Positions 48,519-57,268 of a DNA stretch of 64,000 nt are shown here, piece after piece. The DNA is from Bradyrhizobium erythrophlei (GTDB lineage Bacteria > Pseudomonadota > Alphaproteobacteria > Rhizobiales > Xanthobacteraceae). The position numbers and the translations under genes are program-made. The notes beneath the pieces were generated by a model, which worked only from the letters and a program-made list of their open reading frames with translations, was not told the DNA's origin and made no database searches. Numbering within the stretch: the first letter of the stretch is position 1; each line of letters starts with the position of its first letter. The stretch spans positions 3,472,001 through 3,536,000 of the forward strand of contig NZ_LT670817.1 in the NCBI RefSeq assembly GCF_900129425.1. Direction: 5' to 3'.

Positions 48519-50267
48519 ATGGCTGTCATCAAATACCGGAAGGGTCAGTGGTCGATCATTGGCAAGTCCAAGTATATCCCGCTCGGCCCCGGCGGCCCTG
48601 GTCTCTCGGCTGCCACCGCATCCGTTGACGGCAAGACCTATACCGGCGCAGGCGTGAAGCCTCTGTCGACCGTCACCGTCTACGTTGGTGGCGTGCAGGC
48701 CGGCACCGCGGTCGCCGACGCCAATGGCGACTGGAGCTACACCTTCGCCAACGCACCTGCTAAGAACAGCGTGATCGGATGGGATGGCATCATCTCGGCG
48801 CCGACCACCATCGCGCCGACTCCGCATCCGACGCTGGGCGGCCTTAACCTTTCCGGTGCGACCTTCACGCAAGGCGCAGCCGCCGGCACCGTGATCGGCA
48901 CTTTCGCTGGCAAGACCGCAGGATCCACGCTTTCAATCTCTCCGAACGATGGCACGGTTGCCATCAGCGGTGACCAGACCAAGCTCGTCGTCGGCGCCAC
49001 CGCCTCGACGCCCGGCACGCGCTCCTACACCGTCACCGAGACGGACGCCGATGCCACCAATGGTCCTAAGACCACCACGTTTGCGATCACCTGCAACATC
49101 GCTCTGCTCAACCTGAATACCCGCTTCGTCGCGGAAGGCGACAGCATCACCGCTGGCTCGAACGGTCCGAGCTGGCTCTGGGCCTTCGACGCTGCATCCG
49201 CCGGCCGGTTCTTCATGCCGCAGGGCTACAACCAGGCGACTGGCGGCCAGACGGCTGCCCAGATGGCCACCCAGGTGGCGCAGATCACCGCGCTCAGCCC
49301 GAAAGTGGTCTCGCTGCTCGCCGGCACCAACGACCTCGGCGGAACGAGCGACACGCCTGCCACGATCTACGGCAATCTGAAGACCTGCTGGAAGGCCTAC
49401 ATCGACGGCGGCGCGCAGCACGTCATCATCGCGACGGTTATGCCGCGCAACGATAGCGTCTGGACGGCGCTGACTGCCGCCCGTCAGACTGATCGCGTCA
49501 CATTGAACAACCTGATCAGCGGATATGCCACCGATCCGGATCTTGCCAACTACAAGGACAAGCTCCACCTCGTGAACCTTGAGAGCTACAACCCGGCGAC
49601 GGACTCGATCGAAGGTCTGCATCCTCAGTGGCTCGGCGCTATCAAGGTCGGCAAGCTCTTCGCGGCGGTCGCCAACTCGCTGATCGACCAGACGCACACG
49701 CTGAACGGCGATCTTTATCTCGATGCAACGAATGTTCTGTCGTCGAAGAACCCGGCTCTGACCGGCACCACGGGGACCATGAGCGGCACGGCGCAACCGA
49801 CAGGCGCAGTCGCTACCGGCTGGAGCGTATCGGAAAACGGCGGCATGACCGTCGTCTGTTCGAAGTCGACACTCAACGGCGCAGAAGCTCAGCGTATCGT
49901 GGTTTCCGGCACCAACTCGACGGTCCAGCGGCTGGTAAACTTCAGCGCTGCGGTCAACGTCACCGGCAACATCGGAGACAGCTTCGAGGCCTGCATCGAC
50001 TTCAGCCTGGCTGCTGGACACCAGAAGATCAGGGATATCGTCATCAACCACGCAACTGCTTCCACGCCGAACAGCGGAAACCAGTCGTTCAACTTCGACG
50101 GAGCGGGTGCGATATCTGGCACGCTGCGATCCGCCGTGACGGCTCCGCTCTCCGCGGCCATCACCACCATCACCCTGCAGGCGCTACTGAACTTCGATGT
50201 CGGGACAGTCGGTGCAGACATCACCTGGGGCAAGCCGTACCTGCGGAAAGTGCCGGCCACCATCTAA
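48519..50267 (+). CDS. SGNH/GDSL-type hydrolase, likely virion-associated
   Basis: 582 residues. After an N-terminal Ig-like/Big domain (about 25-90) and a second beta domain (about 105-195), an SGNH fold shows block I EGDSITAG (Ser near 208), block III AGTNDLGG (Asn near 270) and block V GLHPQW (His near 368). The C-terminal 200 residues look like a carbohydrate-binding beta-sandwich. Such phage proteins often remove acetyl groups from host polysaccharide. Located between packaging genes rather than with the tail. Confidence 0.75.
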   Translation: MAVIKYRKGQWSIIGKSKYIPLGPGGPGLSAATASVDGKTYTGAGVKPLSTVTVYVGGVQAGTAVADANGDWSYTFANAPAKNSVIGWDGIISAPTTIAPTPHPTLGGLNLSGATFTQGAAAGTVIGTFAGKTAGSTLSISPNDGTVAISGDQTKLVVGATASTPGTRSYTVTETDADATNGPKTTTFAITCNIALLNLNTRFVAEGDSITAGSNGPSWLWAFDAASAGRFFMPQGYNQATGGQTAAQMATQVAQITALSPKVVSLLAGTNDLGGTSDTPATIYGNLKTCWKAYIDGGAQHVIIATVMPRNDSVWTALTAARQTDRVTLNNLISGYATDPDLANYKDKLHLVNLESYNPATDSIEGLHPQWLGAIKVGKLFAAVANSLIDQTHTLNGDLYLDATNVLSSKNPALTGTTGTMSGTAQPTGAVATGWSVSENGGMTVVCSKSTLNGAEAQRIVVSGTNSTVQRLVNFSAAVNVTGNIGDSFEACIDFSLAAGHQKIRDIVINHATASTPNSGNQSFNFDGAGAISGTLRSAVTAPLSAAITTITLQALLNFDVGTVGADITWGKPYLRKVPATI

Positions 50268-50531
50268 GGGCTGTTCGCAGTCCGTTCGATTTCGGAAAGA
50301 AGTTGCCCGTTTTTGGAAAGTTCTTTCCGGACACGGGACGTTCCGAGAACCAAACAAGTCTCCCATCGGGATCGCGAAAGCGACCGCAATATAGAGCCCT
50401 GAGCACAGGGCGATCCGCTTGGCCAGCGGGCGTGGAGACTTCCTTTTTTTTCACTCTGACCGAGTTGCCGCTTCGGGGGCATTAGCCGCGAGGCCTCGGT
50501 CGGAGTCTAAACCCTGTGAAGAAAGCAAGAA
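50268..50531 (+). other. Structured intergenic region
   Basis: No gene. Contains the inverted repeat GGAAAGAA/TTCTTTCC (about 50296-50337) and a long stem of CTCTGACCGAG with CTCGGTCGGAG (about 50453-50506, one mismatch). May form a leader or terminator before the packaging genes. Confidence 0.45.
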
Positions 50532-50753
50532 ATGTCGAGCATCAGCATTGTCCACCAAAAGCTGGACATTGAAGACGTGCGCCTCATCAACGTGTCGGAC
50601 ATCGTCCAGGACACGGACGGCGAATGGATCCGCATCGTCAAGTTCTATGGCGATCCCGTCGTTAACGGCGCTCCAACCGCCTTCGCCGAGATCGCCTGTC
50701 GATCGGCGAACAAGGACGACCTGACCATCCAGGCTCCTGGCTTCAAGTACTAA
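50532..50753 (+). CDS. Small hypothetical protein, 73 aa
   Basis: Reads MSSISIVHQKLDIEDVRLIN; compact beta-type protein (EWIRIVKFYGDPVVNGAPTA). 15 bases upstream of the large terminase. Could be a head-decoration or packaging accessory protein; not recognised. Confidence 0.55.
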   Translation: MSSISIVHQKLDIEDVRLINVSDIVQDTDGEWIRIVKFYGDPVVNGAPTAFAEIACRSANKDDLTIQAPGFKY

Positions 50754-50768
50754 TCACAAGGATCAGCT

Positions 50769-52232
50769 GTGTCGTTGATCACCGATGTCTCCCCCGAGGA
50801 GGCAGCGGCCGAGATCCTGCGTCGTAGGAGAGGCCGCGAGCGCCTCATCGACTTCACCACTTACACTCTGCCGAAATACTACGCTGACCCGTTTCACTAT
50901 CAGGTCGCGGGCGCCCTGGAGCGCGTTGAGCAAGGCCTTTGCAAGCGCCTGATGATCTTCGCGCCTCCGCGGCACGGCAAGTCTGAGCTGTCGACCCGAC
51001 GCTTCCCGGCCTACTTCATGGCCAGGAACCCCGAGAAGAACGTCATCTCGGCTTCCTACAACGCTGACTTCGCCACCGGCTTCGGCCGGAACGTCCGCGA
51101 CATCATCAAGGGCAGGCAATTCAATACGCTGTTTCCAGAAATCGCCATCCGCAGCGACCAGCGCGCTGCCGACGACTGGCAGCTCGAAGCGGGCGGTCAG
51201 TATTACGCGGTCGGTGTCGGCTCAGGCACCACCGGTAAGGGCGCCCACCTCTTTCTGATCGACGATCCGATCAAGGACCGCAAGGAAGTCAAGTCGCAAG
51301 GTTTCCGCGACGACCAGTGGGACTGGTACCGCGACGTCGTTTACACCCGTCTCGAAGAGGACGCCGCAATCGTCCTCACGCTGACGCGGTGGCATTACGA
51401 CGACATCGCCGGCCGGCTCATCGAGCTGATGAACGACGGCAAGGGCTTGCCCTGGGAGATCCTGTATCTGCCGGCGCTGCCTTACGTGAAGAAGTTCAAG
51501 AACGCTGAAGGCCTCGAAGAACTGATCCTCAACGAGGATGGTACGGTGCCCGGCGATCCGCTGGGCCGCACTCCGAAGGAGCCACTGGCTCCGAACCGCT
51601 TCTCCTACGACGCTCTGATGGATCGTCTCGACGTTCTCGGCGAGCGATCGTTCTCCGCGCTCTATCAGCAGCAGCCGATGTCGGACGACGGCGGCATGTT
51701 CCGCGTCGACTGGTTTCAACCGCCGACCGAGATATCGCCGAGGCGTGTGCGTGTCCGCGCATGGGATTTGGCGGCGTCTGCTGACGGCGACTACACCGTT
51801 GGCGTCCTGATGTCGAAGGATGCGAACGGCATCTTCTACATCGAGAACATCATCCGATTCCGCGGCACCCCGCTGCAGGTCGAGAAGAAGATCTTCGAGA
51901 CAGCAAAGAACGATGGCCGCTCGGTCACGATCGTTCTCCCGCAAGACCCCGGCCAGGCTGGCAAGAGCCAGGTCGACAGCTATATCCGCCGGCTCGCCGG
52001 CTACATCGTCAAGGCAAAACGCCCGACAGGATCAAAAGAGGTCCGCGCTGCCGCATTCGCTGCGCAGTGCGAGGCCGGCAACGTGAAGATGGTGCATGGC
52101 AGTTGGAATAACTGCTTCACCGACGAATTGGAAACCTTCCCCCTTGGCACCTACGACGACCAGGTGGACGCGGCATCCGATGCGTTCAATGAGCTTCTCG
52201 GTCCGAAGAAGGCGCGAGTCCTTGACTGGTAA
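50769..52232 (+). CDS. terL: Terminase large subunit
   Basis: 487 residues, GTG start. ATPase: Walker A FAPPRHGKSE (about residue 63), Walker B HLFLIDDP (about 163), coupling region TLTRWHYDD. Nuclease: RAWDLAAS (Asp near 331), ENIIRF and a C-terminal TYDDQVDAASDAF. It translocates DNA into the prohead and cuts it. Followed directly by the portal gene. Confidence 0.95.
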   Translation: MSLITDVSPEEAAAEILRRRRGRERLIDFTTYTLPKYYADPFHYQVAGALERVEQGLCKRLMIFAPPRHGKSELSTRRFPAYFMARNPEKNVISASYNADFATGFGRNVRDIIKGRQFNTLFPEIAIRSDQRAADDWQLEAGGQYYAVGVGSGTTGKGAHLFLIDDPIKDRKEVKSQGFRDDQWDWYRDVVYTRLEEDAAIVLTLTRWHYDDIAGRLIELMNDGKGLPWEILYLPALPYVKKFKNAEGLEELILNEDGTVPGDPLGRTPKEPLAPNRFSYDALMDRLDVLGERSFSALYQQQPMSDDGGMFRVDWFQPPTEISPRRVRVRAWDLAASADGDYTVGVLMSKDANGIFYIENIIRFRGTPLQVEKKIFETAKNDGRSVTIVLPQDPGQAGKSQVDSYIRRLAGYIVKAKRPTGSKEVRAAAFAAQCEAGNVKMVHGSWNNCFTDELETFPLGTYDDQVDAASDAFNELLGPKKARVLDW

Positions 52233-52252
52233 CGTCAGGACATCCATCCAAC

Positions 52253-53911
52253 ATGCCTTATACCGCACAGAATAACGAGGCGGGCTTTCCGGTATTCTCG
52301 TCGCAAGCTCCGCAAAGCGGCAACCCGGGCTTCCTGTCCTCGGCCGCGACGACGATGCAGAGCCGCGTCACGCTCATGCGGGACTGCTATGGCGGCACCG
52401 AAACGATGCGGGCGGCCGGCGCCACCTATCTTCCACAGTACGAGAAGGAGTCGACGACCCGCTACAACGCTCGTCTGGCATCCACCTTCGCGCTGAACAA
52501 GCTGCGTGAGGCGGTGGACGCGGCATCGGCCAAGCCGTTCCGCACGCTGCTCAAGATCCAGAACGGCGACCCCGATCTCGATCAGTGGGTGCAGGACGTC
52601 GATCTGCAGGGAAACCACCTGCACGTTTTCGCCCACCAGCTGTTCAACAACGCCATGCTCGACGGCATGTGCCACATCCTGGTCGACCACCCGGACACCT
52701 TCAACTTCAAGAGCTACGCGGTCCAGAAGGCTGCGAACGTTCGCCCGTTCATGAAGCTGTTCCGCACGGACAGCGTGATCGCTGCCTATGACGAGTATGT
52801 CGGCGGCGATATCAAGACGCTGCACGTCCGCATCCAGACCCAGCGCTCCAACCGCGATAACTTTCGCGAGTTCCTCTACGACCAGCTCCGCATCATCGAA
52901 GTTGAGCCGGGCTCGGATCAGGGCATCGTTCAGCTCTGGGAGCGCCGCGGCTCGGCAGCGTCGACCGAAGGTGGCGGCGGCTGGATCTTCGTTGGTGAGA
53001 CCCCGCTGCAGATGGACGAGGTTCCGTTCAAAACGCTCTATGCCGGCGACAAGGAAGGCGACTACCTGGTCAAGCCGATCTTCCAGGACCTGGCTTACAA
53101 GCAGATCGAGCACTGGATCTCCTCATCCGATCAGCGTTCGATCCTGTCGGCGGCGCGCTTTCCGATGCTGGCCTGCTCCGGCGTCCAGATCGACCCGGAC
53201 GACGAGGCCCAGTTCGCCATCGGCCCGTACAAGGTGCTCTACGCTCCCGAGGCCAACGGTCGCTGGTATTACGTCGAGCCCAAGGGCACGGCGATCGACT
53301 CCGGCCAGAAGGACCTGGACAAGCTCGAAATGCAGATGGACATGCTGGCGCTGAACCCGGTCACGGGTACGCACCGTCAGTACGTTCCACAGAACGAGCG
53401 CGACATCCAGGAGACCCGAGTCCACTCGGTCGTCCATGACATGTCGATCCGCGCCCAGGATACGATCGAAGCCGCGATCAACCTGATGGGCAAGTGGATC
53501 AACCGCGACTACAGCCAGGTGCAGTGCATACTCAACACCGAGTTTGCCAACACCTCGGACCGGATCGCCGAGGTCGGCCAGCTCGTCACGATGTACGAGA
53601 AGCGCGGCATCTCGCGTGAGACCCTGTTGCGCGAAGTCTACAAGCGGAACCTGCTTGGCGACGACTTCAACATGCAGAACGAACTGGCAGCTCTGGCCGC
53701 GATCGACGCGGCACTGGGCGGCTCCACGCCGACGACCGGCCAGCCCACCGACCCGCAGGATCCGTCCGCAGTTGCCGGCGGTGGTGGCAACAACGGCAGC
53801 GGCGCTGCGCAGCCGACTGGCGGGAAACCTCCGACTGGCATGAAGGCGGGTGGTGCAAAGCCCGATCCGTCGTGGCCGGCCGGGCAAAATCGCCCCAAGC
53901 CTCAGTTCTAG
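52253..53911 (+). CDS. Portal protein (DUF4055 type)
   Basis: 552 residues, directly after the large terminase. Sequence pattern RDCYGGTETMRAAGATYLPQ, then FALNKLREAVDAASAKPF and later SSDQRSILSAARFPML fits the DUF4055 portal family. Forms the dodecameric DNA channel of the head. The last 60 residues are Gly/Pro/Thr-rich and probably disordered. Confidence 0.85.
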   Translation: MPYTAQNNEAGFPVFSSQAPQSGNPGFLSSAATTMQSRVTLMRDCYGGTETMRAAGATYLPQYEKESTTRYNARLASTFALNKLREAVDAASAKPFRTLLKIQNGDPDLDQWVQDVDLQGNHLHVFAHQLFNNAMLDGMCHILVDHPDTFNFKSYAVQKAANVRPFMKLFRTDSVIAAYDEYVGGDIKTLHVRIQTQRSNRDNFREFLYDQLRIIEVEPGSDQGIVQLWERRGSAASTEGGGGWIFVGETPLQMDEVPFKTLYAGDKEGDYLVKPIFQDLAYKQIEHWISSSDQRSILSAARFPMLACSGVQIDPDDEAQFAIGPYKVLYAPEANGRWYYVEPKGTAIDSGQKDLDKLEMQMDMLALNPVTGTHRQYVPQNERDIQETRVHSVVHDMSIRAQDTIEAAINLMGKWINRDYSQVQCILNTEFANTSDRIAEVGQLVTMYEKRGISRETLLREVYKRNLLGDDFNMQNELAALAAIDAALGGSTPTTGQPTDPQDPSAVAGGGGNNGSGAAQPTGGKPPTGMKAGGAKPDPSWPAGQNRPKPQF

Positions 53912-53916
53912 CTTGC

Positions 53917-53932
53917 CTTGCATTCGTGCAAT
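53917..53932 (+). promoter_or_regulatory. Palindromic site after the portal gene
   Basis: CTTGCATTCGTGCAAT, a shortened arm version of the dispersed palindrome, 18 bases before the next start codon. Confidence 0.45.
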
Positions 53933-53950
53933 CTGGTAGCCGACAGGCAA

Positions 53951-54214
53951 ATGACCGAGACTCTGACATTTCGGGCCGAGCAATACGCATGCGAACCCTG
54001 CTCACTGCGGCAGGGGACGCCCGTGCGCGAGCTTGTCCGCATGATCCCGGTGTCGGTCGTTGCTTTCGGCAAACTGGTGGGCACGGAATATTACTGCTGC
54101 CCGATCTGCTTCGAGCCGAAGTTCGATGTGAAGACCAAGAAGCCGGTCAAGGACCGGGCAGGGGCTGAAAAACATGGGGATTCCAAACAAGGACCAAGGC
54201 TCGTCAAAGACTGA
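53951..54214 (+). CDS. Small cysteine-rich protein, 87 aa
   Basis: Start MTETLTFRAEQYACEPCSLR at 53951. CEPC near the start and CCPIC later could form a zinc ribbon. The basic tail overlaps the next gene. Not recognised. Confidence 0.5.
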   Translation: MTETLTFRAEQYACEPCSLRQGTPVRELVRMIPVSVVAFGKLVGTEYYCCPICFEPKFDVKTKKPVKDRAGAEKHGDSKQGPRLVKD

Positions 54215-54383
54215 GTCGACTCAGGGCGAGCTGATTGCCGCCCAGCTTTTGGAGCAAGAGCGGAAGGCTAACGCTTTCCGGGCTGCCGGCCTCCTGTTGA
54301 TGTTGGGGATTAGCGCCCCAATGTGGGTTCCAGGGGTGTTCATCCTCTGGCTGATCCTCAAGATATTCGTCTTCTCGCCGTGA
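54174..54383 (+). CDS. Small membrane protein, 69 aa
   Basis: Hydrophilic first half (MGIPNKDQGSSKTESTQGEL) and one hydrophobic helix or hairpin (AGLLLMLGISAPMWVPGVFI) at the C-terminus. Could take part in lysis or superinfection control; no evidence for either. Confidence 0.5.
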   Translation: MGIPNKDQGSSKTESTQGELIAAQLLEQERKANAFRAAGLLLMLGISAPMWVPGVFILWLILKIFVFSP

Positions 54384-54446
54384 TTTGCATTTCATTTGCA
54401 GGAGCCGGAAGCCCCTCTTGACAAAAACCCGGGTTTGTGGTTGAAG

Positions 54447-54462
54447 TTTGCTTGAATGCAAA
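54447..54462 (+). promoter_or_regulatory. 16-bp palindromic site close to a start codon
   Basis: TTTGCTTGAATGCAAA, exact consensus, ending 10 bases before the GTG start at 54473. At this distance it cannot act as a -35 element for that gene, which favours an operator or roadblock role. A second pair of half-sites is at 54384-54400. Confidence 0.6.
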
Positions 54463-54472
54463 TGGAGTATCC

Positions 54473-54760
54473 GTGAAGCTCTTCCAGCGCAAGATCTTGG
54501 TGCAGGCCTTCCAGCTCCCCCTTTGGGGCCAATCCGCTGACGAGATCCCGCCTCAATGGCTCGTCCGTCGCCTCCAGTCAGGCGACCTGGAGGTCAACAG
54601 GCTTGGCGGCCTGACAATGGCCACGCCCTTTGGCGTTCAGTCATGTGCCGCTGGCGACATCGTGCTTCTGACCGATGATGACACGATCCAATTTGCCAAG
54701 CCCGAGGACCTCGCCAAGTTCGAGGTCGTGACGGGCGACCAGCTGCTCAAGGCAGCTTAA
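54473..54760 (+). CDS. Hypothetical protein, 95 aa
   Basis: GTG start with GGAG upstream. Reads MKLFQRKILVQAFQLPLWGQ; small beta-type protein with AGDIVLLTDDDTIQFAKPED. Resembles short phage proteins with an unknown role. Followed by two terminators. Confidence 0.55.
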   Translation: MKLFQRKILVQAFQLPLWGQSADEIPPQWLVRRLQSGDLEVNRLGGLTMATPFGVQSCAAGDIVLLTDDDTIQFAKPEDLAKFEVVTGDQLLKAA

Positions 54761-54787
54761 GCACTCCTCTCATCAGAGAGCCTCTCC

Positions 54788-54824
54788 AAGCCGCTCAGGA
54801 CCGTCCTGGGCGGCTTTTCCTTTT
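54788..54824 (+). terminator. Terminator 1 of a tandem pair
   Basis: GCCGC (54790-54794) with GCGGC (54810-54814) and inner CAGGAC/GTCCTG pairing, then TTTTCCTTTT. Confidence 0.85.
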
Positions 54825-54839
54825 CGTTCACTCGACACT

Positions 54840-54875
54840 GCCCGCTCAGTCCCGATGGCTGGGCGGGCTCTTTTT
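54840..54875 (+). terminator. Terminator 2 of a tandem pair
   Basis: GCCCGC (54840-54845) pairs with GCGGGC (54863-54868), then TCTTTTT. Confidence 0.85.
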
Positions 54876-55213
54876 CGGCCTGCGCCGGCCGGCAAATCGA
54901 GTTTCAACAGCTGCGCCTGAAAAACGGTCGAACTGTTGAAACCTTGGCGACAGCTTTCGGACTCGCGCTCCCTTGAATGGTCGAGCGCGATGTCAGCGGT
55001 CTCAGCTCGCATCCCGCACAAGACGAGCAGAGATACCCAAGAGCGTGTCGCACGCCCGCGCCGCCGCTGACCACTGATTCGCCAGCACTGATCCATCGAG
55101 CGCCGGGACGGCCTCGAAACGATCGCCGCTGGCAACTCCGATTCCCCGGTCCTCGGGGATATCGCCGGCCCCAAGGCGGGATGCCTGACGGGCCTTTTAT
55201 CACGAGGGGCGGG
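54876..55213 (+). other. Structured noncoding leader before the scaffold and capsid genes
   Basis: About 340 bases without a good gene. Inverted repeats follow one another: GTTTCAACAG/CTGTTGAAAC (about 54901-54941), TCGCGCTC/GAGCGCGA (about 54964-54991), and CCCCGG/TCGGGG (about 55144-55159). This may be a long 5' leader, a processed phage RNA, or contain the capsid operon promoter. Confidence 0.45.
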
Positions 55214-56131
55214 ATGCCCCGCATTTCCGGGATGGATATGCTCAAAGCAGTCGTTACCGACATCAACACCGTCGATGAAGCCCACCGTGGCCTGTACGTC
55301 GAGAAGAACGGGAAGTTCTTTCTGAACGTCGTGGCATCCGAGGGGTTCGAACTCGACAATGTCCAGGGCCTCAAGACCGCGCTCGGCGCTGAACGCAACA
55401 ACGTTGCCGTTCTCCGGGAGCAGCTCAAGCCCTACGAAGGCCTCGACGTCTCCGCGGCTCGCACCGCGCTCGAACGTATCGCCGCCTTCGGTGAGATCAC
55501 TCCGGATGCCGCCAAGACGGCGCTGGAGACCGCACAACGACTGTCAGCTCTCGATCCCGCGAAAGAGGCCGATAAGATCGCTGAGACGAAGCTCGAAACC
55601 ATCAAGAGCCAGCTCGCCGCCCAGTTTGGTCTGGAGCGTACCGAGCTGACCACGAAGATCACGGGCTACGAGACCACGATCAACGGCCTGACGGGGCAGC
55701 TGCAGACCCTGATGCGCGACAACGCCATCAAGTCTGAAGTTGTAAAAGCCAATCCGCTAGACGATGCGCGGGATGCCATCGAACTTCTGGCTGGGCAATT
55801 CGTCCGCACCAAGGTCGTGGACGGCCGGTATGTCGCCGAGGTTATCGACGGCAACGGCAATCCGCGGATGAAGGACTACCTCAACAACACCCCCTTCACC
55901 GTCACCGACCTGATCGCCGAGATCCGCGAAAGCAAGCCGGGGCTGTTCAAGGCCGACGACAAGCGCGGTATCGGCATCAACCCGAACTCGGGCGGCCACC
56001 CGCCCGCGAACCACGGCGTCAAGAATCCCTGGGCCAAAGAGTCCTGGAACCTGACGCAGCAGATGGTTCTGACCAAGACCAAACCAGAACTGGCAAAGCA
56101 GTTCCAAGCGCAAGCCGGCGTCGAGGAGTAA
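55214..56131 (+). CDS. Scaffold-like protein
   Basis: Position before the major capsid gene and a long coiled, Ala/Glu/Lys-rich body (ALETAQRLSALDPAKEADKI, LETIKSQLAAQFGLERTELT) fit a capsid scaffold. The C-terminus is basic and hydrophilic, as in scaffolds that bind capsid protein. Start is unsure: ATG at 55214 (MPRISGMDMLKAVV), 55232 or 55238. About 300 residues. Confidence 0.65.
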   Translation: MPRISGMDMLKAVVTDINTVDEAHRGLYVEKNGKFFLNVVASEGFELDNVQGLKTALGAERNNVAVLREQLKPYEGLDVSAARTALERIAAFGEITPDAAKTALETAQRLSALDPAKEADKIAETKLETIKSQLAAQFGLERTELTTKITGYETTINGLTGQLQTLMRDNAIKSEVVKANPLDDARDAIELLAGQFVRTKVVDGRYVAEVIDGNGNPRMKDYLNNTPFTVTDLIAEIRESKPGLFKADDKRGIGINPNSGGHPPANHGVKNPWAKESWNLTQQMVLTKTKPELAKQFQAQAGVEE

Positions 56132-56170
56132 TCCTCGCACCGCATGCAGGCGCCGAGTCATGTCTCGGCG

Positions 56171-56186
56171 CTTGCATGAATGCAAA
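56171..56186 (+). promoter_or_regulatory. 16-bp palindromic site before the major capsid gene
   Basis: CTTGCATGAATGCAAA, 14 of 16 matches, ending 36 bp before the capsid start codon. Rightmost copy in the window. Confidence 0.55.
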
Positions 56187-56222
56187 CAACTGCAAAGCCG
56201 GTCACAACCTCAAGAGTGAGAA

Positions 56223-57200
56223 ATGACCGTTACCGCTCTCGCGGACCTCATCGTCCCGACCATCTTCAACAACTACGTGCAGACGCTGACGACCGAGAAG
56301 TCGCGGCTGTTCCGCTCCGGCATCATCACCGACCTGTCGTCCGTCATCGACGCGCAGATCGAGGGCAAGACGGTCAACATGCCGTTCTTCAACGACCTCG
56401 ATACCTCGGATGAGGAAGTCGTGCTCGACGACACCACCGACCTGGCGGTCGGCAAAATGACCACGGGTCAGGACGTCGCCGTCAAGCTGCTGCGCGGCAA
56501 GGCGTTCGGCGCGACCGACCTGTCGGCCGACCTGACGGGCGCTGACCCGATCTCCCAGGTTGCCGAGCGTTTCGCCAACTGGTGGGACATCCGCTTCCAG
56601 CGTGCGCTGCTCGCGACCCTGAACGGCGCGATGGGCGCGGCCAACATGACCGAGAACGTCAACGACATCTCCGGTCTGACCGGCGGCGCGGCGGCGTTCG
56701 ACGCCGACAGCTTCATCGACTCGGCGTTCCTGCTGGGCGACGAGCAGGGCGGCCTGACCGGCGTTGCAGTCCACTCCCAGACGCTCAAGGCGATGGTGAA
56801 GGCGGACCTCATCGACTACATCCCGGACAGCGAAGGCAAGCTCACCATCCCGACCTACATGGGCAAGCTGGTGATCGAAGACGACGGCATGCCGGTGACC
56901 GGCGCCGGCGCTGACCGCGTGTTCACGACCTACATCTTCGGCCAGGGCGCCATCGCCTACGGCGAGAAGAGCCCCCGCGTTGCGGTGGAAGTCGAGCGGC
57001 GTGCTCTGGTCGGTATGGGCCAGGAGTACATCGTGAACCGCCGGCAGTGGGTCATGCATCCCCGTGGTGTGAAGTGGATCGGCACCGCGGTCGGCCCGAC
57101 GCCGACCAACGTGGAGCTGGCGAACTCCGCCAGCTGGACCCGCGTGTACGATCACAAGCTGATCCGCATCGTGGCGTTCAAGCACAAGATCGCCGCCTAA
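56223..57200 (+). CDS. Major capsid protein
   Basis: 325 residues. Starts MTVTALADLIVPTIFNNYVQ. Pattern resembles the coat-protein family with an N-terminal helix, then KTVNMPFFNDL and later QWVMHPRGVKWIGTAVGPTP, typical of HK97-fold coat proteins of this lineage. Strong codon bias towards G/C-ending codons suggests high expression. Lies between scaffold and head-completion genes and ends at a terminator. Confidence 0.85.
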   Translation: MTVTALADLIVPTIFNNYVQTLTTEKSRLFRSGIITDLSSVIDAQIEGKTVNMPFFNDLDTSDEEVVLDDTTDLAVGKMTTGQDVAVKLLRGKAFGATDLSADLTGADPISQVAERFANWWDIRFQRALLATLNGAMGAANMTENVNDISGLTGGAAAFDADSFIDSAFLLGDEQGGLTGVAVHSQTLKAMVKADLIDYIPDSEGKLTIPTYMGKLVIEDDGMPVTGAGADRVFTTYIFGQGAIAYGEKSPRVAVEVERRALVGMGQEYIVNRRQWVMHPRGVKWIGTAVGPTPTNVELANSASWTRVYDHKLIRIVAFKHKIAA

Positions 57201-57219
57201 TAGCGGGTTCTGACAACAG

Positions 57220-57255
57220 CCCCTCCTGGAGCGATCCGGGAGGGGTTCTGTCTTA
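57220..57255 (+). terminator. Terminator after the major capsid gene
   Basis: CCCCTCC (57220-57226) pairs with GGAGGGG (57239-57245), then TTCTGTCTT. Possibly partial, to keep capsid mRNA in excess. Confidence 0.7.
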
Positions 57256-57268
57256 GGAGACCAACTTC

